A stretch of 64,000 nucleotides of DNA from Seminavis robusta (taxonomy: Eukaryota > Bacillariophyta > Bacillariophyceae > Naviculales > Naviculaceae), in assembly GCA_903772945.1 (NCBI GenBank), contig CAICTM010000188.1, positions 31,407 to 95,406 on the forward strand. The letters are read 5' to 3'. Shown here in pieces: positions 44,065-53,465 of this stretch; within the stretch, counting starts at the first letter, position 1; each line of letters starts with the position of its first letter. Under the pieces are notes generated by a model that was given only the letters and a program-made list of their open reading frames with translations, made no database searches and was not told where the DNA came from. The position numbers and the translations under genes were made by a program.

Positions 44065-45633
44065 TCACACAACCTTATTCAATGCAAACGCAATACGAGG
44101 TGGTTTTTTATTCTTGTTGCCTTTTTCTTGCCCCGTTCCCACCATAGCATGTGGCGTTCGTGGCAATCCATCAAATTCATCCAACATGATATCTTCCATA
44201 TTTTCCATTTCTTCGGGTGAAAGTCTCGTCCCCGTCGTAGCATCCAATTCATCCTTGTAGGTGCCACCATCGAGTGCGGCATCTCGAAACGCCAATTCAC
44301 GAGTAGCTAAAGCAGCCGAAATTTGTCGTCGGGTACGTGCTTCCCGTCGAGCAAACCAACATGCCGGTACCATGCCAAATACCAGTCCGGCTAAAATGCC
44401 CCCCATGAAAAAGGCAGTCGTATTGACATCATCATTGTCGTTGTCGTCATTATCTGGAGCATTGTTGTTGTTGTTGTTGGGAGGTTGCGTGGCTGTGGTG
44501 ACAGCAGAGGGCGCGGCAGGTGTTGTTGTGGGCGGTGCCGTTGCAATGGGCGCATTCGTTTGCGGTGCTATGGTGGTGTTACTACTGTCCGCACCATTAT
44601 TATTACTGCGAAAAGTGTCAATATCAAAGGGTCGTTCATTGCATTCGAGGTACCAGAGACAATGTCGTACATCGTCACACTCTCTACAGAAATCACATCC
44701 CATGGGATTGACTTGGGTCGGCAATTGTTGCGAAGTGGGATATGCGTCACAAATATCATTCAGGAGATTGGAAACATCCCAAGATCCCTTGTAGCGTTCT
44801 CCCGCAATATGCACGAGCGGAATATTATCGAGGGCATACTGTCCTTGTTGTCGATCGAGTTGTTCTTGGAGTCGCACATTCATGGTATCCGCATCGAGTC
44901 CTCCGGCCAATTGCATGCATTGTTCGACCGATGCCCAATCGGTATGTGCCACTTGCGCGAGTGCCTGTCTCGCACATTCCGTCATGTCGTCGGTGGTATG
45001 ACACTGTAGATCCTTCCAGGCATCGAGATATTCAAAATGTTTGAGATCGGACGCATGATAGAGATCATCGATACAGAGCCGACGGAGGGTTTCTTCCACG
45101 AGTTTTTTGGGTGGATTGGCTGGATTGAGGTCGTTTGGTATTTCGGGAGCACAGTAGCGTCCTTGATTGGTGCATTGTTGTTGACAGGGATCAGTGACGA
45201 CGGCTCGTTCGGTAATGGCTCCCGTGTCTTCATCGATCCATTCGATGCGACATCCGTGTTCGGTCATGCCATTGCCAATGTAGTGATGTGCCTTGACGTA
45301 AATGATTTGATTTTGAGCTCGAAATCTGTGAATGACGCCTTTGAGTAAATCCCAGAGCGGGACGTGCCAATGGGTAATCACTGTGGTGACTTCTACTACC
45401 AGTGGAGACGGGTAATTGGCCACTTCTTCTGCCAACAAATCCTTGGCAGTAGAGGGAAAGCGAACGTATGTGGCTCGTGTTTCTGGATAAGGGACGGTCG
45501 TGTTTTGGAGTTCGGGTGGCAAGTTGTCGATGCTGGAGAGCAGTCTGTGTTGAGTGACAGTCGCGGCGGCTGTGGAGGACAGCAACAATACTAGTAGCAC
45601 GAATCGGAAGTGTCGGCTGCTCATCATCATCAT
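44065..45633 (-). CDS. vacuolar-sorting-receptor-like type I membrane protein, intronless paralogue
   Basis: 522 residues from the first of four consecutive ATGs at 45633. A signal peptide ('FVLLVLLLSSTAAA') is followed by a luminal part with the receptor signature C-x-x-x-C-x-N-x-G-R-Y-C-A ('CQQQCTNQGRYCAPE'), 'LRRLCIDD', and a thioredoxin-like Cys-rich region ('NIPLVHIAGERYKGSW', 'CDFCRECDDVRHC'). A Thr/Pro/Asn-rich stalk, one membrane span ('FFMGGILAGLVFGMVPACWF') and an ~85-residue cytosolic tail follow. Plant receptors of this family carry proteins from the Golgi to vacuoles. No PA domain is recognisable. The tail has YKDE where the sister gene has YMDF, so the tyrosine sorting signal looks lost. 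It is divergent from its sister gene, 572 bp away. Confidence 0.82.
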   Translation of the reverse strand: MMMMSSRHFRFVLLVLLLSSTAAATVTQHRLLSSIDNLPPELQNTTVPYPETRATYVRFPSTAKDLLAEEVANYPSPLVVEVTTVITHWHVPLWDLLKGVIHRFRAQNQIIYVKAHHYIGNGMTEHGCRIEWIDEDTGAITERAVVTDPCQQQCTNQGRYCAPEIPNDLNPANPPKKLVEETLRRLCIDDLYHASDLKHFEYLDAWKDLQCHTTDDMTECARQALAQVAHTDWASVEQCMQLAGGLDADTMNVRLQEQLDRQQGQYALDNIPLVHIAGERYKGSWDVSNLLNDICDAYPTSQQLPTQVNPMGCDFCRECDDVRHCLWYLECNERPFDIDTFRSNNNGADSSNTTIAPQTNAPIATAPPTTTPAAPSAVTTATQPPNNNNNNAPDNDDNDNDDVNTTAFFMGGILAGLVFGMVPACWFARREARTRRQISAALATRELAFRDAALDGGTYKDELDATTGTRLSPEEMENMEDIMLDEFDGLPRTPHAMVGTGQEKGNKNKKPPRIAFALNKVV

Positions 45634-46205
45634 TGATTGTGTGTTTGATTGATTGTTGTTGCTTTTGCTAATGCAATTCGTTTTCTCCGTTCCTCTCGCC
45701 GCGTCTTTCTCCTTTGATTCGATTCTAGATTGATGGTAGAGCGAACTCTCTGTGGGCTGTAGCTCGTCCGGTAACAAAACCTCTCCAATAATACACACAA
45801 AGCAACAAGCAAGCAGCTATCTGTGGTGGTTAGGATAGAGAAGAAAGAGAGGAAACACCGTGACACGAGTTCATGAGTTCATCAAGCAAGATGGTTGGGG
45901 AGATGGGTCACTGAGTGGAACAAGCCAAAGTGCCTGACTCTGTCCGCAAAGTCATTTGGATAGAAAAAGAGTACACATGATAATGACCGAAGCACTTGGT
46001 CCCTAAAGACAACGGAATCTTTTATTTAAGCCATGATTCTTGTTCTTCGCTCACTGGCACTCAGGTCCCGGTTCGTATTCCAGCCCTGCATGCTTGGCAT
46101 TTTCTTCAGCGCTTGACGACGAGTTCACCTTGCATTTCTTGGCAGGTTGCTTGTTGGATTTTCTTGTGAACAATCATTATTATTTTCAGACAGAGGGTAG
46201 ATTGG
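45634..46205. promoter_or_regulatory. shared divergent promoter of the two receptor genes
   Basis: 572 bp between the two start codons, containing both promoters and 5' UTRs. No clear TATA box was seen. Confidence 0.45.
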
Positions 46206-47884
46206 ATGATGACCATGATGATGAAGTCCTCGATCCTTCAAGCTCCGTTCCTCCTAATGATGCTGGCAGCGGCTCCTGTCAGTGGCAGTACTGGTAGCAG
46301 CTCCAGCAACCTTCGCTCCAGCAACCATATTATTATTCCGGAACAAATATTGCCAACAACAATAACCAACCACAATACCACCACCATGATGACCACGGAT
46401 CGACAGTTGGCCGTCTCGGACTTGTGGGTGGACTACGAGACGTGGCAGACATACACACACTTTCCCAAAGAAATGAAGGAATATTTGAAAAAAGAATTTC
46501 AGCTCTACATGCGAGGACCCGCCATTAATGTCTGGACGCGCATCCCCGAACCCAGTCAAATGGTCTGGCCTCTCCTGAAAGGCATTACGGTCCGCAATCA
46601 CATTGAAAACAAGATCCTTTGGTCGACCCCCAATTTGTACATTATGGATGGCGTCGATGCCAAATGTCGCGAACAGCAACCCGATGGAACCACCATTCCC
46701 GTCGATGCTACCATTTGTCAAGAACATTGCACGCATCAGGGACGGTACTGTGCGCCCTTGGAACCAGCCGAATTGCCCCCCAATCTACAACGCAAGGGAA
46801 AGGAACTCGTCAAGGAAGCGCTACGACGATTGTGTTTTGATGGATATTATCATGCCAGTGATCACAAGTGAGTTGAAATAATTGAACATGGATTTATTTA
46901 CCAAGAGAATGAAGTTGGCACTTATCCCCTTTTTTGTTTCCCTTTCTCTCCATTCCAATTTATAATTTGATCAGATGGTTCGACTATCTCCAAAAGTTTG
47001 ACGAGGCCCAATGCTACGACGCCGAAGACATGACCAGCTGCTCCTTGTCCGTCATTGAACAAGTCGATCATTGCGACTACAACAACTTTGCCGCCTGTGT
47101 GGGAGATGAAACTGCCTTGAACTCGGACACGATCAACGAAAAACTCGAAAAGCAACTCTCGCAAGCCAAAAAACACGGCATTCAACTCAGCGACTTGCCC
47201 GTGCTCACCATTGGGACCAAACGATACACGGGCGCCTACACCGCCAAGGATATCTTGCTCGAATATTGCAGTCATTTTGGGGATGACAATATGAAACCGG
47301 CATCGTGCGATATTTGTTCTCAGTGCAGTGATGTCCGCAAATGTCTCTGGACATTGGAATGCGATGGCAAAGACTTTGAGTATACCCAGTTTTTGGCCAG
47401 TCATGGAGATCAACAACAACAAACTACTCCGGCGCCAACCGACAGTAGTCCAATGGTGGAAACACCCATTCCCGTCGCGACGTTACCACCGGGTGGCATT
47501 GCCACGACGGAAACGTCGACCACCACCGATACCACACCAAATAATAATAATATCGAAGCGACGGCCACGAATGAATTCGGCAAGGAAGAATTGGAAGAAG
47601 CCAATGGGCAAGAAATTCTGACATTTTTCATTGGAGCGTTGGTCTTCAGTGCCGTGACGGCCCTCTTCTTTGTCTACAAAGATCGACGAAATCGACAGCT
47701 CCGGATTCTGGAACAGGCACGGCAGGATGCAGCCATTGGATTTCGGGATACAGAAGATGGTTACATGGATTTTGTCCCCGACAATACGGTCGAAATGTCA
47801 CCCACGCATGGCAATAATCAGTCACTGTCGAGCTCCATTGGCAGTCAACCGCCTCCCTTGGCATTCTCCATGAAATTTGATTGA
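46206..47884 (+). CDS. vacuolar-sorting-receptor-like type I membrane protein, one intron
   Basis: Exons 46206-46867 and 46975-47884, with a 107-bp intron (gtgagt...gatcag) in phase 2; 523 residues. It has the same plan as its divergent neighbour: signal peptide, 'CQEHCTHQGRYCAPL', 'LRRLCFDGYYHASDHK', a luminal thioredoxin-like part with 'CDICSQCSDVRKCLW', a Thr/Pro-rich stalk, one membrane span ('LTFFIGALVFSAVTALFFV') and a cytosolic tail. The tail holds Y-M-D-F, a YxxPhi signal of the type that binds clathrin adaptors (plant receptors have YMPL). The intron sits at 'ASDHK/WFDYL', a site where the neighbour has none. Likely role: cargo sorting between Golgi and vacuole. Confidence 0.85.
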
Positions 47885-48562
47885 ACAAGAAGTGCGACAA
47901 ATACTGAATAGAGACTAATGGTGTGTGTGCAAAGCGGTACGCTGGCTCCTTGAGTTTCGGTGGGGCAGTCAAGACTAACAAGAAGGCAGCTTTGGCGAAA
48001 TCATAATATACATATATATCTGTGCGGCGAGTTTGTACTTGTTTTGCCGTGCTATAGCTCGATTTGCGACGATGGGAATTCCGAACAACCAAGGCAACAA
48101 CCAAGTGTGATAGACATGTGAGTACGGTACTGTTCACGGATGGCAATGTAATTGGAAGGTCACGAGACCTGGGAGCAAGTTTACGACGGGCATGGTTTTT
48201 AAAAGTTCTATATTACTGTAACAACTAGCTAGTACTTGCTTTGTTGGATTGATTGAATCAACAAGAAGGGGGTTTGAGACTGCAGTGCTGGCTTCGGCAG
48301 CAAGACAACATGCTCCTGAAGTAAAACGTATTGGTTACTAGGGCGTAGAGGGAATTGAGACGACGGCAAAATAAGGTCGTTTCGTGTCCCGAGGCCAACT
48401 AATGGATGAGGCTGAGCACGAGGAGCAAAAAAGTGGCACCGAGAGGTGGGACGGAAGATGGCTGAAGTCGGCAAGGAAAAATTTGACACTCAAACGTCTG
48501 CGTTGAACCGTGAGACGCAGCCTCCACGCAGCTTGCTGTCACTACTACCACAGTAGTTTCTT
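47885..48562. other. convergent intergenic region
   Basis: 3' ends of the receptor gene and of Pus10 face each other. No gene is seen. Confidence 0.5.
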
Positions 48563-50338
48563 TCAATCAATCTGTATCCCTTCGCAATCCAATTCCAGAA
48601 TATCAATTTTGCTTCCTCCTCCCAGCAATGACGACACATTCGGCTGGGTTCGTCCCAAATCTCCATGACAAAACTCCTTGACGTAGGTTCCTGCATCGGT
48701 ACTAATGTGGATACGAAAGTAGTGATCATCGAGCCTGTGTACGCCATGACACGACAAGATGTGCCGCGTCCGAACGGCATTGGCCCGTCGATGCAATACC
48801 CGAATGGGTGTCTTTTGCTGGATTTGCAATTTAAACAACGTGTCATCTGCCAAACGCTGTTGGAGCACATCGAGTGGTGGCAACGGTTGCTGACTCCAGC
48901 ACAGACAGGCATAGTATTTGGACTTGCTTTCCGTCTCGCTTTGAAGGTTTTTGAAATTGTCCGTGGGGGCAAAGGAGAGTGAATCAACTCCTACACCCAA
49001 TGGACTGCGGCCATAGTACTGACTGGATGTTGGTAAGAGTGGGAGTGACTCGGTACTAGTAGAGGTTGTTTCAGTGGTGCCCGTTGCTTCACTCAGACAA
49101 GTACTGTGGTTGATGCTCTCCACCACCTGCTTCAGATCAGCGACGGTGGGCATTTTCAAGGCATCAATGATTTCACAACAAAACGGCCTTCCACTAATGT
49201 TTTTGCTGTTGTCATGATGAACCGGCAATATCATTTTGACATCCATATCTTCTCGTCCGGAAGCATGAAACTTGGCCATTCCAAAACGAACATTGGTGTT
49301 TTGGTCGGACGAATTGTTGAGCGTGGAAATGCCTCCACTGGTTTTGACTATAGTGGGTAGAATGAGTTCTTCAATGGAAGTTACTCCCAGTCGCTGTCGT
49401 TGTTTCCTTTTCCTATTGTTGTTGTTGCTGCTATTGTCTTCGGTATTCTGGTCCACCTCCACATCAATAAAGAATGGCGACTGTGAAACGTCTCTCCTGG
49501 TTTTGGTGTAGTTTCCCTTGACCAAGAAGGGTCTTCTCCACAGAGCCACATGGACGTGTAGTAGTGGGTTGCTATCATCCGTATTTGTAGTGTCGGGAAG
49601 AGCTCGAATGGCACTTTTGTGTGGTTGTGTCTTTGTTCCTTCAAGGAACCAATCATCAGCCTCCATTTTTTTCTTCTTGTCGGCCCATTCTGTAGCCTGT
49701 GTTACTGTCCAGAGGGGCAAAATGGACGCATCTTTTCCCAGTGTTTCGTCCAAATTGGATCTGGGATGCCCCCCTTGCGTTTCATAGGGCTGATGATGGA
49801 ATTTTCGACGCTTTTTGTTCCTATTCTGAGACTTGGGTTGGTTTGGGGGTCTAGGAAGAATGGAAGAAGCAGCAACGATTACCTGTAGAGCCAGATAACC
49901 CTGTTCTTCCTTTGTGACACAGTCTGGATAACTGGGTGATGATGATGGTGCTTGTTGTTCTTGTTCTTGTTGTTGAACCTTGAGCAAGATATTGGTGATT
50001 GTTTCTTGTGCAAATTGTTTGAGGTACTTGACAAACTTGTACGTCGGAGTTGCCTTGGGATGTTGTAGCGAGGCCACATGATAGCGCACTGCGATATCTC
50101 CCGGAACAGAAAGGACCGGGGGATCTTTATGGCGGCTGAATTTGTTGCCCGTAGTGCCCCCATAGGGATGACATGCTTGACGAATCTCTTGTTCCAACCT
50201 GGCAGTCAAAGCCGTACTGAAGAGACCCAAACAAATGGGACAGACTGCAGCAGTTTCATTATTTTCAGTCTCCTTGCTGCTTGGTTCCAGAAAGCTTTGA
50301 CACTTGGGGCATGGCTCTGAATTCGTGGATGTCGCCAT
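48563..50338 (-). CDS. PUS10: tRNA pseudouridine synthase Pus10
   Basis: 591 residues, ATG at 50338, intronless. Pus10 makes pseudouridine 54 (and 55 in archaea) in the T-loop of tRNA. The N-terminal zinc-binding Cys pairs are present ('CPKC' at the start, 'CPICLG' ~25 residues later), followed by the THUMP-like accessory region, here with Lys/Gln/Asn-rich insertions. The catalytic loop 'GREDMDVKM' gives the active-site Asp, and 'GRPFCCEI' follows. The C-terminal signature 'ISTDAGTYVKEFCHGDLGRT' and 'DILELDCEGI' closes the catalytic domain. Insertions before and inside the catalytic domain make it longer than the human protein's core. Identification is secure. Confidence 0.94.
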   Translation of the reverse strand: MATSTNSEPCPKCQSFLEPSSKETENNETAAVCPICLGLFSTALTARLEQEIRQACHPYGGTTGNKFSRHKDPPVLSVPGDIAVRYHVASLQHPKATPTYKFVKYLKQFAQETITNILLKVQQQEQEQQAPSSSPSYPDCVTKEEQGYLALQVIVAASSILPRPPNQPKSQNRNKKRRKFHHQPYETQGGHPRSNLDETLGKDASILPLWTVTQATEWADKKKKMEADDWFLEGTKTQPHKSAIRALPDTTNTDDSNPLLHVHVALWRRPFLVKGNYTKTRRDVSQSPFFIDVEVDQNTEDNSSNNNNRKRKQRQRLGVTSIEELILPTIVKTSGGISTLNNSSDQNTNVRFGMAKFHASGREDMDVKMILPVHHDNSKNISGRPFCCEIIDALKMPTVADLKQVVESINHSTCLSEATGTTETTSTSTESLPLLPTSSQYYGRSPLGVGVDSLSFAPTDNFKNLQSETESKSKYYACLCWSQQPLPPLDVLQQRLADDTLFKLQIQQKTPIRVLHRRANAVRTRHILSCHGVHRLDDHYFRIHISTDAGTYVKEFCHGDLGRTQPNVSSLLGGGSKIDILELDCEGIQID

Positions 50339-50727
50339 GGTGATGACGCTGCTAATGGCTAGCTTTTACTCAATAGCTACAATGTAGTGGGTTTGCCAAG
50401 GGTGGCGCCCACAGAAGGAGAATGAGTGGTTGCCATTCCCATCGTCGTAAGCGTCGGTCGAAGGAAGATCTTTGCGAAATGGAAAAGTGTCAAAATGGAA
50501 AAGTTACAAATTTATCATTTTGGAAAATCCCAGATCCTTAAATCCTTTTGAGATCCGAAAGCTGGAAAGGTCATAAGACCAAACGACAAACGACGACTAC
50601 CGGGAATGGTACATGTAGTAGTACCATACATGTAACGGTACACCCTCTAGCTACCCAGTACATAGTAGACTGACTTCTATCCTTCTATTGCCAAAATCCC
50701 CACCAGCATCACTTCCAATTGATTATC
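50339..50727. promoter_or_regulatory. divergent intergenic between Pus10 and the histone doublet
   Basis: 389 bp separate the two start codons and must hold both promoters. The word 'caaaatggaaaagt' is partly duplicated near 50480-50510. Confidence 0.4.
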
Positions 50728-51321
50728 ATGGTTGGGAGACGCAAGGGCGGCGATGAGGCTGTCGGTGGCGAAGCACCTTCGCCTGAACTCATTGCGTCCG
50801 CGAAACTCTATCTGGAGTCTCTGGTCAGCAACGGATCCATACCCCAAGGAATCCGCATCGATGACAGTGCCACAAAGTCCTTGGCAGCCGTTGCGCAATA
50901 TCTCGTAGACACCATCATGCAAGATATTTTGGCTGACAACAACGGTGCAGCGATGGAACCGGATAACATGCAAAAGCTTGTCCAGAAGAATGATCCATGG
51001 AATCGATTGTTTGGCGCTGCATCCATGTGCTATGGTACATATCCGCATGGAACTCTCCAGAAAGATGACATTGACTTGGGACCGTATATTTCTCGGAAAT
51101 GCGACGAAGCTCGCGTTACCCTAACACCCGAAGGCTTGGCCATGCTGAATTACTACATGAGCAAAATATGTCGTCGCACTGTAGTGGAAGCTGGAAAGTT
51201 GGCCACTTTTGACATGGTATTGTCCCACGAGTCAATTGGCACTTCCATTAGTCTCACATTCCCAGCAGGGCAACTTGCCAAGGAAGCAAGCGAAGCAGGA
51301 GCCAACGCTGCGACTGGTTAG
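50728..51321 (+). CDS. fused H2A-H2B histone doublet, strongly diverged
   Basis: 197 residues, intronless, ATG in 'ttatcATGgttggg'. The first fold (~21-110) aligns with H2A: 'LAAVAQYLVDTIMQDI' matches the alpha2 region (LAAVxxYL), and 'MEPDNMQKLVQKNDPWNRLFG' matches the P-x-x-L-Q-x-x-I-x-N-D-x-x-x-N-K-L-L-G region, followed by a docking-like 'GTYPHGTL'. The second fold (~115-197) aligns with H2B: 'LTPEGLAMLNYYMSKICRR' (alpha2), 'EAGKLA', 'LSHESIGTSISLTFP' (alpha3) and the alphaC-like 'GQLAKEASEAGANAAT'. The linker is only a few residues. Most H2A acidic-patch positions are not acidic (Q, T, Q, N, D, P). The N-tail is short and basic ('MVGRRKGG'). No histone 3' stem-loop is seen. Giant viruses encode comparable doublets; a viral or ancient cellular origin is inference. 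Confidence 0.8.
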   Translation: MVGRRKGGDEAVGGEAPSPELIASAKLYLESLVSNGSIPQGIRIDDSATKSLAAVAQYLVDTIMQDILADNNGAAMEPDNMQKLVQKNDPWNRLFGAASMCYGTYPHGTLQKDDIDLGPYISRKCDEARVTLTPEGLAMLNYYMSKICRRTVVEAGKLATFDMVLSHESIGTSISLTFPAGQLAKEASEAGANAATG

Positions 51322-51884
51322 TTGTTCCAAGTTCCAATGTTCCATCAATTTCAGCCGAAGATTCAAGACGGGTCACCCAAACAAAAGAGACACCACAAAG
51401 TAATAATGGATAACGAAGCTTAGGAAGCATGTCTTCATTTTTGTTACCTTATGCTTTGGTTCAAAACCATCTCCATTCGAACGGTACTACGTAGTCTAGT
51501 GTTGACATGCCCTGCTATGGACATACCCGGTACCAGCGTACCAGCATGACCGCGGCTGTACCATCCAATACTTCATTCGATTGAATCATTCGGGCTTCAT
51601 CACAACTTTGTTTTCAATCGTCTGAACGAGAGACAAGGACCTACCTGGTACCTTGGCACAAATCGAGTTCGTCGAAACCATTCAGGTCCCGAGCCTGACC
51701 CAACCTTCGAAAACCAATCCCATTGGGAAGTTCTTCGAATGATTGCGCAGGAAAGGTAGGCACCACTGAAACCTGCTCACATTTTGCATCAAAAACAGCA
51801 CAACCCTCACCATAATCCCACAAAAAACAAAACCAGCAAACTCAAAGCAACGAGCAAACAGCAAGATCAACAACAACGACAATC
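51322..51884. other. intergenic
   Basis: Downstream of the histone doublet and upstream of the dioxygenase gene. Contains 'cccggtaccagcgtaccagc' near 51527. No gene is seen. Confidence 0.5.
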
Positions 51885-53291
51885 ATGAATACTTGGTACC
51901 AAGCATTGCTAGTCCTGAGCGCTACTACCGTAGCAAGTGCAAGACCGGGGCCAGCGTTTGTGCCCCATACTAGTAAGACCGGCATGGCAAAAAGCTTCAC
52001 ACGTCGTCCAAAGTCACAACCTCTTTCCTATAAAACTCTCCCCGACACTGAATTCGAACACTCATTAATTATTCACAAGCCAGAAACAATGCCTTCCCTT
52101 TCATCAATCACTCCACTCCGGACCGAGCCTCACGCTGGACCGAATGACATTGGTGTATCTCTGTTGCCATCGGACAACAAAGACGGCACCTTCAAGAGCT
52201 ATCCACTTGTGATATCACCCAAAACAGAATCTCAAAAGTCCCTTGCCTTTCTTTCGTCATTCATGAATCATAACAAGGACTGGATCGATGACATGATGCT
52301 TCGTTATGGAGCTTTACTCTTTCGTGGCTTTCATGTTGTGACGGCTAAAGACGTCGAAGACGCCGTCATGAGCTACGAACCCAATTTGAACAACCAGTAC
52401 AGAGGCACATCGCCCCGTCACACTCAAGGCAATACCGAATTTGTCTTTTCGGCTGCAGAGGTGCCTTCCCACTACCCGATAGCCCAGCACATTGAAATGT
52501 CATTCCTCCCCGAGCCACCCAAGAAACTCTTCTTTAGTGCCCTCAAGGCACCGGCAGCGGTGGGCGGAGAGACAGCCTTGGCTGACTTTCGCAAGGTTTA
52601 CAATGCCATTCCCAAGGACCTCCGAGACAAGCTTCAAGAAAAGAAGTTGCGATACACCCGTACACACAAGAAGGTTGGTGACCGATTCACGCATGATGTG
52701 GCTGCCATGTTGAGTTGGAGCGAACTCTTTCGGACAAACGACAAGAAACAAGTAGAAAAGATGGCCGCCCAAGAAAACATGCCCATGCGATGGGAAGGTG
52801 ATGACACGTTTGTCAGTGAGTTTGAAACCGAAGCCTTCCAGCGACATCCACAAACCGGAGAAGCGGTTTGGTTCAACCACGCACAAGTATTCCATTGGAC
52901 CAGCTTTCCTGCAGAGCTCTTTGCCGCCTTTCGTCGCACCAAGGATTTGCGATACCTGATGCGAGCACTGCTTCTGGGTGTACTGTCGTGGATCAAGTAC
53001 GGTCCCATCTTGCGACAGCAAATGGCATTGCATGTGGCATTTGGAGACGGAATGCCGCTTTCGATTTGGGAAATGCATCAAATCCGCAAGGCAGTGCATG
53101 AGAACACAATCTACAATCGTTGGCAGCAAGGGGACGTTGTGATGATTGATAATTTCTCGACATCTCACGGAAGACAGCCCACGTACGATAAGGGCAGGAA
53201 CATTGTTGTGGCGTGGTCGGATCCATTGGCGAAGAAGGACGCAATGGCAAACGAGCACTTGACAAACAGCGACAACGATCAAAATGCATAG
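51885..53291 (+). CDS. TauD/TfdA-family Fe(II)/2-oxoglutarate dioxygenase (left-arm copy, intact)
   Basis: 468 residues. The N-terminus has a signal-peptide-like stretch and 'GPAFVP', which could be a plastid-targeting cleavage motif. The fold is the double-stranded beta-helix of the TauD/SyrP-like group: 'YGALLFRGF', then the iron ligands His and Glu in 'QHIEMSF' (H-x-E rather than H-x-D, as in clavaminate-synthase-like enzymes). The distal His is in 'DNFSTSHGRQPT', and the 2-oxoglutarate-binding Arg follows in the same segment. Such enzymes hydroxylate or otherwise oxidise small molecules; the substrate is unknown. From about 51988 the gene lies in the left arm of the giant inverted repeat and has a near-identical partner at the window's right end. 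Confidence 0.88.
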   Translation: MNTWYQALLVLSATTVASARPGPAFVPHTSKTGMAKSFTRRPKSQPLSYKTLPDTEFEHSLIIHKPETMPSLSSITPLRTEPHAGPNDIGVSLLPSDNKDGTFKSYPLVISPKTESQKSLAFLSSFMNHNKDWIDDMMLRYGALLFRGFHVVTAKDVEDAVMSYEPNLNNQYRGTSPRHTQGNTEFVFSAAEVPSHYPIAQHIEMSFLPEPPKKLFFSALKAPAAVGGETALADFRKVYNAIPKDLRDKLQEKKLRYTRTHKKVGDRFTHDVAAMLSWSELFRTNDKKQVEKMAAQENMPMRWEGDDTFVSEFETEAFQRHPQTGEAVWFNHAQVFHWTSFPAELFAAFRRTKDLRYLMRALLLGVLSWIKYGPILRQQMALHVAFGDGMPLSIWEMHQIRKAVHENTIYNRWQQGDVVMIDNFSTSHGRQPTYDKGRNIVVAWSDPLAKKDAMANEHLTNSDNDQNA

Positions 53292-53465
53292 GGAGTCCAC
53301 GAAACGTAATAAAGTATAGAAACAATAAAAATAGACCATCACTGGAAAACTACAAGGATTGTCTTTGCTGGCGTATCTTAGGATTACTCCATTGCTTCTG
53401 TAGATCCAGCTAGTGCCCAAAATCTATGATTCAGTACACGGACATGGGAAACCTGCAGAGGAAAT

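Noticed and set aside
44261-44794. Plus-strand frames of 170-177 codons
   Set aside because: Antisense to the sorting-receptor gene; composition mirrors its Thr/Pro/Asn-rich stalk.
51321-51400. Histone mRNA 3' stem-loop after the doublet gene
   Set aside because: Looked for the stem-loop consensus and did not find one.
52500-53420. 306-codon minus-strand frame
   Set aside because: Antisense to the intact dioxygenase gene, and duplicated only because that gene is duplicated.
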